The position numbers and the translations under genes were made by a program. A stretch of DNA of 34,943 nucleotides, from positions 1 to 34,943 of the forward strand of contig JAFGVP010000068.1 in assembly GCA_016937945.1 (NCBI GenBank), in the 5' to 3' direction. This DNA comes from Pontiellaceae bacterium. GTDB lineage: Bacteria > Verrucomicrobiota > Kiritimatiellia > Kiritimatiellales > Pontiellaceae. Below, one piece after another: positions 17,457 to 25,290 of this stretch (within the stretch, counting starts at the first letter, position 1; every line of letters starts with the position of its first letter). Below the pieces are notes generated by a model that was not told the DNA's origin, made no database searches, and saw only the letters and a program-made list of their open reading frames with translations.

Positions 17457-17876
17457 GTTTGTGTGATTATTTACCACCCGTTGAAGGCCGTCTCTGAGGA
17501 GCGGGGCACCAAAGTTGATCAGAAGCCCTACGGGCAGATTCATCAATCGCAGATAGGTCAGCAGTTGTTTCGGATGGGATGGGTGCAGTTTTTCAACGGA
17601 TTTTAATTCGATGATCAGGTGCCCATCGATGAGTAAATCCAGTCGGAATCCTTCATCAAACTCGATCCCCTGATAACAAAATGAAACCGCTTTCTGTCGT
17701 TCAACTGTCAGTCCTCGTTGTTGTAGAAGTTTAGCCAAAACCGCTTCATACACAGATTCCAGTAATCCCGGTCCTAGTTCTTTATGGATTTGCAACGCTA
17801 CATCAATCACGATTGATGCGGTCTCTTCTACATCTCTTCGCGTCTTCGCGTCTTCGCGTGGGAGTTCTCTGCTCAT
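17400..17876 (-). CDS. GxxExxY protein, PD-(D/E)XK-like (PDDEXK_3) family
   Basis: In the 158-residue protein the name-giving motif is G37-L-L-E40-S-V-Y43 within HKELGPGLLESVYE. A PD-(D/E)XK-like core follows: D80 in FRLDLLID, then E90-L-K92 in LIIELKSVE, then Q104-LLTY. The family has a nuclease-like fold but no established function. Both ends come from flanking repeats: residues 1-15 ([15 protein letters not shown]) from copy 3 and about the last 19 from copy 2. It sits in the middle of a polysaccharide operon, linked by ATGA overlaps to small ORFs on both sides, with no thematic tie to sugar chemistry. It looks like an inserted passenger, and possibly the gene that moves or maintains the repeats. 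Confidence 0.92.
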   Translation of the reverse strand: MSRELPREDAKTRRDVEETASIVIDVALQIHKELGPGLLESVYEAVLAKLLQQRGLTVERQKAVSFCYQGIEFDEGFRLDLLIDGHLIIELKSVEKLHPSHPKQLLTYLRLMNLPVGLLINFGAPLLRDGLQRVVNNHTNFASSRLRVHQNHDMEGAQ

Positions 17877-17929
17877 CTTGTACCCGCCGTTGTGTAGGAT
17901 GGATGCACGCGAAGGCGCGAAGCCGCGAA
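17837..17929 (-). repeat. 93-bp inverted-arm repeat element, copy 3
   Basis: Arms lie at 17837-17860 and 17906-17929 and the centre is 45 nt (17861-17905). The right arm is identical to that of copy 1, including the following GTGTGTA. The centres of copies 1 and 3 agree at 35 of 45 positions by hand count. The transcript loop has GGCGGGTACAAG before ATGA (17873-17876), which ends the 66-codon ORF and starts the GxxExxY gene. Confidence 0.85.
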
Positions 17930-18073
17930 GTGTGTACTATAATATGGATTGTTTTCTGGATGCGGACTGCAAACATGGACTGTCCCATTAGGAGAAGTCA
18001 TTTGTTCCGACACCTTGCTTCGCGGCTTCGCGGCTTCGCGTGAGACGAAAACGATGTTTATGCATTTGCTCAT
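17873..18073 (-). CDS. Small ORF between repeat copies 3 and 4 (doubtful gene)
   Basis: The 66-codon frame starts at the stop codon of the WaaE-like GT2 gene (ATGA at 18070-18073) and ends in the loop of repeat copy 3. Its early residues [11 protein letters not shown] match the repeat-encoded N-termini of the neighbours, and its tail [19 protein letters not shown] matches the tail of the 74-codon ORF. The unique middle is only about 25 residues. I do not recognise a protein. It may serve translational coupling only. Confidence 0.3.
   Translation of the reverse strand: MSKCINIVFVSREAAKPRSKVSEQMTSPNGTVHVCSPHPENNPYYSTHFAASRLRVHPSYTTAGTR
18019..18073 (-). repeat. Partial copy 4 of the repeat element (left arm only)
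   Basis: Three 8-mers, two TTCGCGGC and one TTCGCGTG, lie at 18019-18042. No matching right arm follows. The TGCTCAT around the start/stop junction is shared with copy 3, but the junction is 15 nt further from the arm than in the full copies, a multiple of three. It marks the boundary between the WaaE-like GT2 gene and the repeat island. Confidence 0.7.
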
Positions 18074-18867
18074 ATCTCGTTGCGTCCGTTTTTGCCGAGG
18101 TGGATTTCGTACATCTTGACGTCTTTGAGCCAGCGGTTGGAGGCGATAACGACAGCGCAGGCGAAGCCGTAGATGCCTTCGCGGAACATTTGCTGGAAGA
18201 TATATTTCTTGAAGAAGTAAAACGGGAATCCGAACAGGATGCGCAGGGCGAGCTGACCTTTCGGTTTCAGTCTGGTTTCGTTGGCGCGCACGGTGCTGAC
18301 GCGGTTCATCTTTCCGACCTGCTGTTCGATATCCAGGAATGAGTAGTGGAGCAGGGCGGCGTTGATCTTCTTTGCAGAAACTCCATCCGGAATTTTAAAC
18401 TGATCCCAAGCGGCGTGGGCCGGCATACGCACCACGGATTTGTGATAGAGCTTGTTGCGCCACATGATGGATGCGTGATGCCAGACGGCGCCTTTGGGAA
18501 CCGGCGGAACCGTGACGAGCTTCAGAGCATAGATACCCGGTTCCGGTGCGCCATTGTAAAACAGATTTTTGATTTCGTCCTGGAGTTCTGGACTGAGGAC
18601 TTCATCGGCATCGAGATCCAGCAGCCACTCATTGGATGCGGCATCCTCGCCGTTGCGTTTCTGGAATCCGTTACCTTCCCATGGTTTTTCAATCACCACG
18701 GCGCCGGCCTCGCGCGCAATTTCTCGTGTGTTATCCGTGGAGCCGGAATCGACGATAATCACCTCGGCGCCGATCTCCCGGACCTTGGTCACCACCGGTC
18801 CGATGCGCGCCGCCTCATTCTTTGTGCGGATGTAGCAGCTAAGCGGAATGCCGGCGGATTCAGTCAT
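18070..18867 (-). CDS. WaaE/KdtX-like family 2 glycosyltransferase
   Basis: This is a 265-residue GT2 enzyme of the LPS-core type. It has [63 protein letters not shown] and [18 protein letters not shown]. The DLDADE metal-binding motif with the KRNG segment and the late HYSF are typical of KdtX/WaaE, which add glucose or a similar residue to the inner core. A hydrophobic, aromatic stretch (about residues 208-240) may touch the membrane. It overlaps the GT2 upstream by 8 bases and the small ORF downstream by ATGA. It is the last ordinary gene before the repeat island. Confidence 0.92.
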   Translation of the reverse strand: MTESAGIPLSCYIRTKNEAARIGPVVTKVREIGAEVIIVDSGSTDNTREIAREAGAVVIEKPWEGNGFQKRNGEDAASNEWLLDLDADEVLSPELQDEIKNLFYNGAPEPGIYALKLVTVPPVPKGAVWHHASIMWRNKLYHKSVVRMPAHAAWDQFKIPDGVSAKKINAALLHYSFLDIEQQVGKMNRVSTVRANETRLKPKGQLALRILFGFPFYFFKKYIFQQMFREGIYGFACAVVIASNRWLKDVKMYEIHLGKNGRNEI

Positions 18868-19801
18868 TGTTAGAATCCATGGATGTTGATTTTACGATGT
18901 AGGCCGGCCGGTTTTTGACTTCGTCGTAGATGCGGGCGACATATTCGCCGACCAGCGCGATCGCCAGCAGGATCAGTCCGCCGAGGCCGCTGATCAGGAT
19001 GACGAGGGTTGTGAAACCGGTGAAGGCGATTTCATAACCGAGCAGGCGCTTGGCTGTAAAATAAAGCGCAATGGCAAATGCCATTACGGCGGTCATCAAA
19101 CCCATAAAGCCCAGAACGCGGATCGGCTTGTAGGAAAAGCTCATCACGCCGTCGCTGGCATATTTAATGAGCCGCTTAAAGGTCTGCTTGGGGGTGCCGG
19201 CAGAGCGATCGTCGCGGGCATAGTCGACAAAATTCTGTTTGAAGCCGACCCAGCTGTAGAGCCCCGGAAGAAAACGGTTGCGTTCGGGCAGCTTCTTTAC
19301 CTCGTTGATTGCACAGCGGTCGAGCAACGAAAATACGCCGACATTGGCCGGGATCGGAAAATCGATGGCATACCGGAAAAATTTATGGAAGGTCTCAAAT
19401 CCGAGCCGGCGCAACCCGGTTTCGGCCCGCTGGGTCCGGCGCGCAAAAACCACCTGATTGCCCGCCTGCCACGAAGCAATCAGTTTCGGGATCAGCGATG
19501 GCGGATCCTGCATGTCGGCATCCATAATGACTGCAGCCTGACCACGCGCGTGGGCGATAGCGGCTGTTACGGCGGCCTGATGTCCGAAATTCCGGGAGAG
19601 ATCCACCCATTCAAGCTGAGGAATGGCCTTCTTTTTTTCTTGAAGGATTTCGAGGGTCCGGTCGGCGGATCCATCGTTGACGAGCAGCAGTTCCCATGGG
19701 AGTTCCTGTTCGTTCATGACATCGGCCACTGCCTGAATGAACTCTTCAATGCCGTGTTCTTCGTTATAGACCGGCGCTACAATGCTGATAGTTGGATTCA
19801 T
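18860..19801 (-). CDS. GtrB/ArnC-like polyprenyl-phosphate glycosyltransferase
   Basis: The 313-residue protein has a GT2 catalytic domain and two C-terminal membrane helices (about 227-250 and 262-287). It shows [47 protein letters not shown], the MDADMQDPP metal motif, [14 protein letters not shown] and a closing [19 protein letters not shown]. This is the GtrB/ArnC/DPM1 type, which loads a sugar onto undecaprenyl phosphate at the cytoplasmic face. The gene upstream encodes an ArnT-like transferase that would use such a lipid-linked donor in the periplasm, so the two probably work together. Confidence 0.93.
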   Translation of the reverse strand: MNPTISIVAPVYNEEHGIEEFIQAVADVMNEQELPWELLLVNDGSADRTLEILQEKKKAIPQLEWVDLSRNFGHQAAVTAAIAHARGQAAVIMDADMQDPPSLIPKLIASWQAGNQVVFARRTQRAETGLRRLGFETFHKFFRYAIDFPIPANVGVFSLLDRCAINEVKKLPERNRFLPGLYSWVGFKQNFVDYARDDRSAGTPKQTFKRLIKYASDGVMSFSYKPIRVLGFMGLMTAVMAFAIALYFTAKRLLGYEIAFTGFTTLVILISGLGGLILLAIALVGEYVARIYDEVKNRPAYIVKSTSMDSNND

Positions 19802-19813
19802 GAGGCGGACACT

Positions 19814-21301
19814 CTAGTTACTCGGCGGTATGTATGCAATCCCGTAGCGACCGGCCAGACCGCTGGAATTTCGCGGCCAGGGAATGATCAGATCCGGCAG
19901 TTCTTTCAGGGAGGAATAGCGTTCAGGAAGGTCAGGAAAGGCCCATTGAAGCGAAACTTGCTGTTCCTGTTCGGCATTGCGGTTTTTTAGCCAGATCACC
20001 ATGGCACCGTTTTTACGGACCTGCTCTTCCGTCAGATAGGCCGACCGTTCGAGGTCGCCCCGAATCATGACGGCCGGTTCGTCGGCGCCGTAATGGTTGA
20101 CAATCCCTCCGAGAAATTCATCGCCGATCACGTATTGCAGCGGCGCATTCTGTTTTTCGTGCCAGCGTTCCTCAACTGCTGCCGCAAGCGCTTTGCCGGG
20201 ATAGTTGACGCGGTGCGGCTTGTCGCGCATTTTAGGGCCCAGCCCGTACGTGACGCCGTAGCCGATCACAAACACGGAAGACATAACCACCATGGAGGTC
20301 AGCAGGGTGCGCGGAATCCGGTCCAGCTCGAAGCGGGGCACCAGCCAGAGTCCGACGGCCAGCGGCATGGGGGCGGCCCACATGGTTACCGGAGCCATTC
20401 CGGTGGCGAGGGAGAGAAGGGCAATGGCCAGAAATGCGCCGAGGGCGAGCCCCATGGCCCCATCTTTTCCGGGCGGGGAACTGGTGCGATTTCGGACTTT
20501 TCCTATGACGGCCACAATGATGACGGGGGCGAGGATCGCCGCCTGCGTAAGCAGGAATTCAAGCGGATTCCAGAGATGGTGCCACCAGAGGGTTTCCTCT
20601 TCGGCGCCGCGGCGCAGTCCGTAGGTGATGGTGATCCAGTCATGATTTTTCATCCAGATGAGGTGCGGCAGGAAGACGAGAATGGATAGGATGCCGGCCA
20701 GATAGAGCCCCGGCGATGTCAGGGCCTTTTTGAGTTCGCCACGCTGCCACCACGCCGCAAAGAGCGGCGCCAGCAGGAACACCGCGATATACTTGGTCAG
20801 GGCTCCGAGCGCGATGCAGATGCCCAGTCCGATCCATGAGCCATATTTTTTGCGGGAGACCGCATCGATCCCGAAATACCAGCCCCAGGCCCAGAGCGGC
20901 ATCTGAAGAATGTTGACGTTAAATTCAACGCTGATGAACTGGTAATAATAAATCGTGTCCAGCAGCAGCACGGCCACCAGCGATTGCCGAGCGGAGAGGT
21001 TGAGCCGGCGCCCGAGACGGTAAATGCCGAGTCCGGCGATGACCACGCAAAGCTGGCTGAGCAGATAAAGTCCGCCGTCGCCCATGAGGTCGGTCATCAG
21101 CTCCGGCGTCCATGCGCTCAGCGGCGGATGCTTGTCGTAGCCCCATTGCCACTGCGAGCCCCACATAACCGCCTCGATACTGTCGAGCGGCAGGCAGCTG
21201 TTGCAGAGCCATGGCAGAAAGGTCCATACGATCAGGTGATACGCCGACCAGATGGTCAGGGCCTTTTTCGGATTATCGAGGATGTCGTTCAGTTTGCTCA
21301 T
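19814..21301 (-). CDS. ArnT/PMT-family membrane glycosyltransferase
   Basis: The 495-residue polytopic protein has about ten hydrophobic segments and a soluble C-terminal part. The PMT_2 (GT83) catalytic region is seen in the first periplasmic loop: LPLDSIEAVMWGSQWQ and YDKHPPLSAW with the conserved acidic residue and KHPPL. A second typical stretch is FNVNILQMPLWAWGWYF. Such enzymes take a sugar from polyprenyl phosphate and add it to lipid A or another outer-surface acceptor. It is 12 bases before the GtrB/ArnC-like gene and overlaps the GT4 gene by ATGA at 21298-21301. The acceptor is unknown. Confidence 0.9.
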   Translation of the reverse strand: MSKLNDILDNPKKALTIWSAYHLIVWTFLPWLCNSCLPLDSIEAVMWGSQWQWGYDKHPPLSAWTPELMTDLMGDGGLYLLSQLCVVIAGLGIYRLGRRLNLSARQSLVAVLLLDTIYYYQFISVEFNVNILQMPLWAWGWYFGIDAVSRKKYGSWIGLGICIALGALTKYIAVFLLAPLFAAWWQRGELKKALTSPGLYLAGILSILVFLPHLIWMKNHDWITITYGLRRGAEEETLWWHHLWNPLEFLLTQAAILAPVIIVAVIGKVRNRTSSPPGKDGAMGLALGAFLAIALLSLATGMAPVTMWAAPMPLAVGLWLVPRFELDRIPRTLLTSMVVMSSVFVIGYGVTYGLGPKMRDKPHRVNYPGKALAAAVEERWHEKQNAPLQYVIGDEFLGGIVNHYGADEPAVMIRGDLERSAYLTEEQVRKNGAMVIWLKNRNAEQEQQVSLQWAFPDLPERYSSLKELPDLIIPWPRNSSGLAGRYGIAYIPPSN

Positions 21302-22383
21302 AGGATTTCGGAATAAACCGCCAGTTCAGTTTCGGTCATATGGTTAAGGCTGAAGTTTTTGTCGATGTGAGGGCGCATGTTGCTGAAGCGGAAATCCATG
21401 GCTTTCAGAATCTTTTCCGCAAGCGCCGCGGCATCTCCAGGCAGGAAGAGGAATCCGTTTTCGCCGTCGATCAGGATGTCCAGCGAACCGCCGTGGGCGC
21501 TGGCGATAACGGGCGTATCCATCGCAAGGGCCTCGGCGGCCGTCCGGCCGAAGGTTTCGGGTTTGGTGTTGGCGGCGGAGACGATCAGGCTGCTTAGAGC
21601 GTAGATTTCGCGCACCTGTTGCTGCGATCCGACAAAGCGGATTTCGGCGCCGGACTCATTCGCGAGGGTTTTAAGCTGATCGAGATAATCCTCCTTGCCG
21701 TGCCATACGCCGCCGGCGGCCACTCCGATCACTTTCGGATGCTTCTTCTGTACCTCGGCGAGCGCCCGGATAAAGCAGTCGTGTCCCTTCCACTCCGTGA
21801 TGCGCCCGACAATGGTTATGATATAGCGGTCTTCGAGATGGTGTTCTTTCCTGAAGCGGTCCATGAACGCACGGTCCACAGCGGCGGGGTCGAAATAGGC
21901 CATGTCGATGCCGCGCGGAACATAACGGAGAATGGCCGGGGCCACCTTATAGTTGGCGAGAATGTAGTCCCTGATCGCACTGCTGCCGTAAATAACCCGC
22001 TCGCCGCTCATCATGATTTCGCTGTATTTGCCGACACTGTTGAAGCCATGCACGGTGGTGATAAAGGGGATTTGCGGTTTCCTGTTTGCAAAACGGCAGA
22101 GCCATGCCGGTACGCGACTGCGGGCGTGGAGGATGTCTGCATTCAGTTTTAAGAGTTCATTTTTAAGTTTTGAGCATCGAGCGAAGAATGTGAACGGATT
22201 CTTGGAGCAGACATCGAGGGCGATGTGCCGTCCACCGTCCTTTTCAATCTGCGGGGCGAGGGTGCCGCCGGCGGAGATTACGGTCGATTGGTGCCCGCGC
22301 AGTACGAGCTCCCGACTGAACTCGACGACTCCGCGTTCGACGCCTCCCTGATTGAGTTCGGGTACTATTTGAACAATGTGCAT
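21298..22383 (-). CDS. Family 4 glycosyltransferase
   Basis: This 361-residue GT-B enzyme is the first gene of the 15-kb minus-strand operon. N-terminal features are VQIVPELNQGGVERGVVEF and ILHARSRVPAW. C-terminal GT4 features are YVPRGIDMAYFDP, IITIVGRITEWKGHDCFIRAL, and the KPETFGRTAAEALAMDTPVIASAHGGSLDIL donor-binding E-x7-E region. It resembles LPS core and O-antigen GT4 enzymes. The divergent promoter region is shared with the MsbA-like gene on the other strand. Confidence 0.95.
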   Translation of the reverse strand: MHIVQIVPELNQGGVERGVVEFSRELVLRGHQSTVISAGGTLAPQIEKDGGRHIALDVCSKNPFTFFARCSKLKNELLKLNADILHARSRVPAWLCRFANRKPQIPFITTVHGFNSVGKYSEIMMSGERVIYGSSAIRDYILANYKVAPAILRYVPRGIDMAYFDPAAVDRAFMDRFRKEHHLEDRYIITIVGRITEWKGHDCFIRALAEVQKKHPKVIGVAAGGVWHGKEDYLDQLKTLANESGAEIRFVGSQQQVREIYALSSLIVSAANTKPETFGRTAAEALAMDTPVIASAHGGSLDILIDGENGFLFLPGDAAALAEKILKAMDFRFSNMRPHIDKNFSLNHMTETELAVYSEIL

Positions 22384-22412
22384 CTGGAGAAACTATCAGT
22401 TTGCGTGGCTTG

Positions 22413-22431
22413 GTTTGAAGTCCTTTCAAAC
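22413..22431. promoter_or_regulatory. Palindrome in the divergent GT4/msbA promoter region
   Basis: GTTTGAA (22413-22419), a 5-nt spacer and TTCAAAC (22425-22431) form a perfect inverted repeat in the 119-bp gap between two divergent operons. The place and symmetry would suit a regulator binding site. A short hairpin (GCCTG, TTTT, CAGGC at 22439-22452) with seven T residues after it (22457-22463) lies between this site and the MsbA-like start and could act as an attenuator. Both are seen only by eye. Confidence 0.3.
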
Positions 22432-22502
22432 ATCATTTGCCTGTTTTCAGGCCGTCTTTTTTTGCTTTCCGTTTCATGGCAGTTCGTGAACTATGCGTGC
22501 CC

Positions 22503-24308
22503 ATGAGTAAGGATAAAAAAAGCCAGTCTAATATCTTTGGTGTCTATACCCGTCTGCTTCCTTTTGTACAGCCCTACCGGTTTCGTCTGCTTATCGGTAT
22601 TCTTTGCGGAATGTTGTTTGGCGCTGCGCAGGGAGGTCTGATTCTTGTTGTGCGGTGGGCCTTGGGCGGGATTTCGGGCGAGTCGTTCGACATTACCCAT
22701 ATGACTTCGATGGATGAAGTGCAGGGAAATGCCGGAGCGTTGAGCCTTCAACGTTTACTCTTAACCGTTTCATTGCTGCCGGTGGTTGCTCTTGTGCAGG
22801 GCGTATTCTTTTTTGCGGGCAAATACATGGTGGAATGGGTCGGGAATCGAGTCGTGGCCGACCTGAGAAGAACGCTTTTCGGCCACATCCATGAGCTCCC
22901 CATGAACTTCTTTTCCAAGAACCGCGTGGGGGACCTGATCTCGCGCATCATGGCCGATGCAGGGTTGCTGACGGAGCTGGTATCCAATGTGATCGGAGAT
23001 ATTATTCGTGAGCCTTTCACACTTATTGGTTGTATCGGTGCCATGATAGTATTGGATTGGCGTCTTTCTGTTGTTTCTCTTGTCATCTTTCCCATATGCA
23101 TATTGCCCGTGGCGATACTGGGTCGAAGGATCCGCAAGGCATCCAAGGTGGGGCTGGAAGGTCTGGGCGATATGTTGTCGGTTGTGGAAGAGACGGTCAG
23201 CGGAGCCTTGGTGGTCAAGGCCTTTCAGATGGAGAAAGAGGAGGAAAACCGCTTTAATTTCTACAATAACGGGGTTTTCAAGATGTTCATGAAGCAGTCT
23301 CGGGCCCGGTCGTTGAACGAGCCGATCATGACGGTTCTCTCCTCTTTTGCCATCGCCGGCGTTGTGGTCTATGCATACATGAATAATCTTTCCCTTGCAT
23401 TGTTGGCTGCGTTTGCCTTGGCAATGGGGCAGATGTACAAGCCGGCCAAAAAACTGAGCCAGATTCATATGCGCATTCAGCGCGCCACCCCTGGCGCGGA
23501 ACGAATCTTTGAAATACTCGACCAAACCAACACAATTGTGGATGCCCCTGATGCCATCAGCCTGGATGGCGGCGTGGAGACGGTGGCGTTTCGTGATGTC
23601 ACGTTTGCATATGACGAAAAGAAGGTGCTGGACGGTATAAACCTGCAGGTTCGGTCCGGACAGTGTTTTGCATTCGTCGGGGGCTCCGGGGCCGGGAAAA
23701 CCACGTTGGTTAATCTGATACCGCGCTTTTTTGATGTTACCAGAGGGCGGCTTGAGGTAAATGGCAGGGATGTGAGAAGCTACACGCTTCATTCGCTGCG
23801 CAAGCAGATCGGTGTCGTAACCCAGCAAACGGTGCTCTTTAATCGCAGTGTCGCGGAAAATATTTCTTACGGCACTGGAAATGCCTCCCGTGAAGAGATT
23901 GAAACGGCCGCCCGCCGCGCCAACGCCCACAAGTTTATCATGGAACTGGAAAACGGATATGACACGGTGATCGGCGAGCGCGGCTCGTTGCTTTCCGGCG
24001 GCATGGCCCAGCGCGTGGCGATTGCGCGGGCATTGCTGAAAAATCCGCCGATCCTGATTCTCGATGAAGCCACCAGCGCATTGGATACGGAATCGGAACG
24101 TCTGGTGCAGGAAGCGCTGGATGAGCTGATGAAGGACCGCACGGTATTCGTGATCGCCCACCGTCTCTCTACGATTGCCCACGCCGATTCAATCGTCGTA
24201 CTGGACAATGGGCAGATAGTCGAACAGGGTACTCACGCCGAGCTGCTTGATAAGGGCGGAAAGTATAAATACCTTTACGATATTCAATTTTCTGACAAGA
24301 TCGCCTGA
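22503..24308 (+). CDS. MsbA-like ABC exporter (lipid/LPS flippase family)
   Basis: The protein is 601 residues from the chosen start, with a fused six-helix membrane domain (about 25-325) and an ATPase domain (about 355-600). Walker A is GGSGAGKTT (393-401), the Q-loop is VVTQQTVLF, the signature is LLSGGMAQR (about 496-504) and Walker B is ILILDEATSALD. The size and domain order are those of MsbA, which flips lipid A-core across the inner membrane. The position between a glycan operon and lpxL/lptF-type genes supports that. The signature has M-A where Q-R or Q-Q is usual. The frame is open from 22437, but MSKDKKSQSN at 22503 is the most natural N-terminus. No clear Shine-Dalgarno is visible. 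Confidence 0.88.
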   Translation: MSKDKKSQSNIFGVYTRLLPFVQPYRFRLLIGILCGMLFGAAQGGLILVVRWALGGISGESFDITHMTSMDEVQGNAGALSLQRLLLTVSLLPVVALVQGVFFFAGKYMVEWVGNRVVADLRRTLFGHIHELPMNFFSKNRVGDLISRIMADAGLLTELVSNVIGDIIREPFTLIGCIGAMIVLDWRLSVVSLVIFPICILPVAILGRRIRKASKVGLEGLGDMLSVVEETVSGALVVKAFQMEKEEENRFNFYNNGVFKMFMKQSRARSLNEPIMTVLSSFAIAGVVVYAYMNNLSLALLAAFALAMGQMYKPAKKLSQIHMRIQRATPGAERIFEILDQTNTIVDAPDAISLDGGVETVAFRDVTFAYDEKKVLDGINLQVRSGQCFAFVGGSGAGKTTLVNLIPRFFDVTRGRLEVNGRDVRSYTLHSLRKQIGVVTQQTVLFNRSVAENISYGTGNASREEIETAARRANAHKFIMELENGYDTVIGERGSLLSGGMAQRVAIARALLKNPPILILDEATSALDTESERLVQEALDELMKDRTVFVIAHRLSTIAHADSIVVLDNGQIVEQGTHAELLDKGGKYKYLYDIQFSDKIA

Positions 24309-24313
24309 CGTTT

Positions 24314-24336
24314 GATTCCTGGGATGTGCAGGAATC
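24314..24336 (+). terminator. Hairpin after the MsbA-like gene, possible terminator
   Basis: A perfect 8-bp stem, GATTCCTG (24314-24321) with CAGGAATC (24329-24336), has a 7-nt loop and starts five bases after the stop codon. It is followed only by GGCTTTTC, a weak U-tract. It may attenuate rather than stop transcription into the next ABC genes. Confidence 0.5.
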
Positions 24337-24375
24337 GGCTTTTCGCTGTGTCTTCGACCCTTGAATTAAAACGAT

Positions 24376-25290
24376 ATGATAAAAGTTGATGGTTTAGCCA
24401 AGCGCTACAAGGACGTTCCCGCCCTGAACGGAATCAGCTTCGAGGTTTCGAGGGGGCAGACCTTTGGTCTGCTCGGTCCCAACGGAGCGGGAAAGACAAC
24501 GGCGATCAGTATCCTGTGCGGTCTTGTCCGTGCGGACGGAGGAACGGTTGCCCTCGCTGGTCAGACGGATCCCACCCGTCCGGAGGTCCGCCGGGTTCTA
24601 GGGCTGGCTCCCCAGAGTCTCGCCATCTATGAGGATCTGAGTGCCCAGAAAAACCTCGAATTTTTTGCCCGGCTGTATGGCTATTCCGGTAAGAACTTAT
24701 CCCGGCGTGTGGACTTTTGTCTGGATGTGGCGCAATTGACGGAACGCCGCAGGCATCGGGTCGGCACATTCAGTGGGGGAATGAAGCGCCGTCTTAATCT
24801 GGCCTGCGCCCTGCTGCATGAGCCGGATATTCTGCTGCTTGATGAGCCGACCGTGGGCGTTGACCCTCAGTCGCGTAATTTGATCTTCGATACGATCGAT
24901 CGGTTGAAAGAGGGCGGGGCAACCATTCTGTATACCACGCATTACATGGAAGAGGCGGAGCGGTTGTGCGATCGGGTCGCCATCGTGGATCACGGATTGC
25001 TGCTGGATGTAGACCGGGTGGATGCGCTCATAGAAAACCACGGCGGTTTATCGCACATCTCTCTGGAACTGAGCGGGCCGGTTGTTGATATTCTGCAACT
25101 TAAAAAGGCGCTTGGAGATGATTCGCTGACCCTCGAGGATCAGCAACTCCGATTCAAGTCCCTCGATCCTATGGAAGCGTTAAGTCAACTGCAGGGACTT
25201 GGGCTGGATCTTCATAAGCTGAGGATAGACCGTGCCAGTCTGGAAGACGTGTTTCTCAATCTTACCGGCAGGAGGCTTAGGGACTCGTGA
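24376..25290 (+). CDS. ABC transporter ATP-binding protein (DrrA/NatA-like)
   Basis: This is a 304-residue ATPase. Walker A is GPNGAGKTT (34-42), the Q-loop region is [15 protein letters not shown] (76-90), the signature is [17 protein letters not shown] and Walker B is [16 protein letters not shown]. The H-loop is [15 protein letters not shown]. The C-terminal 80 residues, ending [15 protein letters not shown], are the accessory domain of the DrrA/CcmA group. It powers the ABC-2 permease encoded next, which starts at a GTG overlapping this stop. The substrate is unknown; export of a lipid or polysaccharide precursor is possible from context. Confidence 0.95.
   Translation: MIKVDGLAKRYKDVPALNGISFEVSRGQTFGLLGPNGAGKTTAISILCGLVRADGGTVALAGQTDPTRPEVRRVLGLAPQSLAIYEDLSAQKNLEFFARLYGYSGKNLSRRVDFCLDVAQLTERRRHRVGTFSGGMKRRLNLACALLHEPDILLLDEPTVGVDPQSRNLIFDTIDRLKEGGATILYTTHYMEEAERLCDRVAIVDHGLLLDVDRVDALIENHGGLSHISLELSGPVVDILQLKKALGDDSLTLEDQQLRFKSLDPMEALSQLQGLGLDLHKLRIDRASLEDVFLNLTGRRLRDS

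Noticed and set aside
17143-18073. CRISPR array
   Set aside because: Repeats are 93 bp, internally symmetrical and partly coding, and spacers are 128, 380 and 89 nt. No cas genes are present.
22770-24182. 470-residue minus-strand ORF
   Set aside because: It is antisense to the MsbA-like gene, whose motifs are complete; it has no recognisable fold and arises from codon bias.
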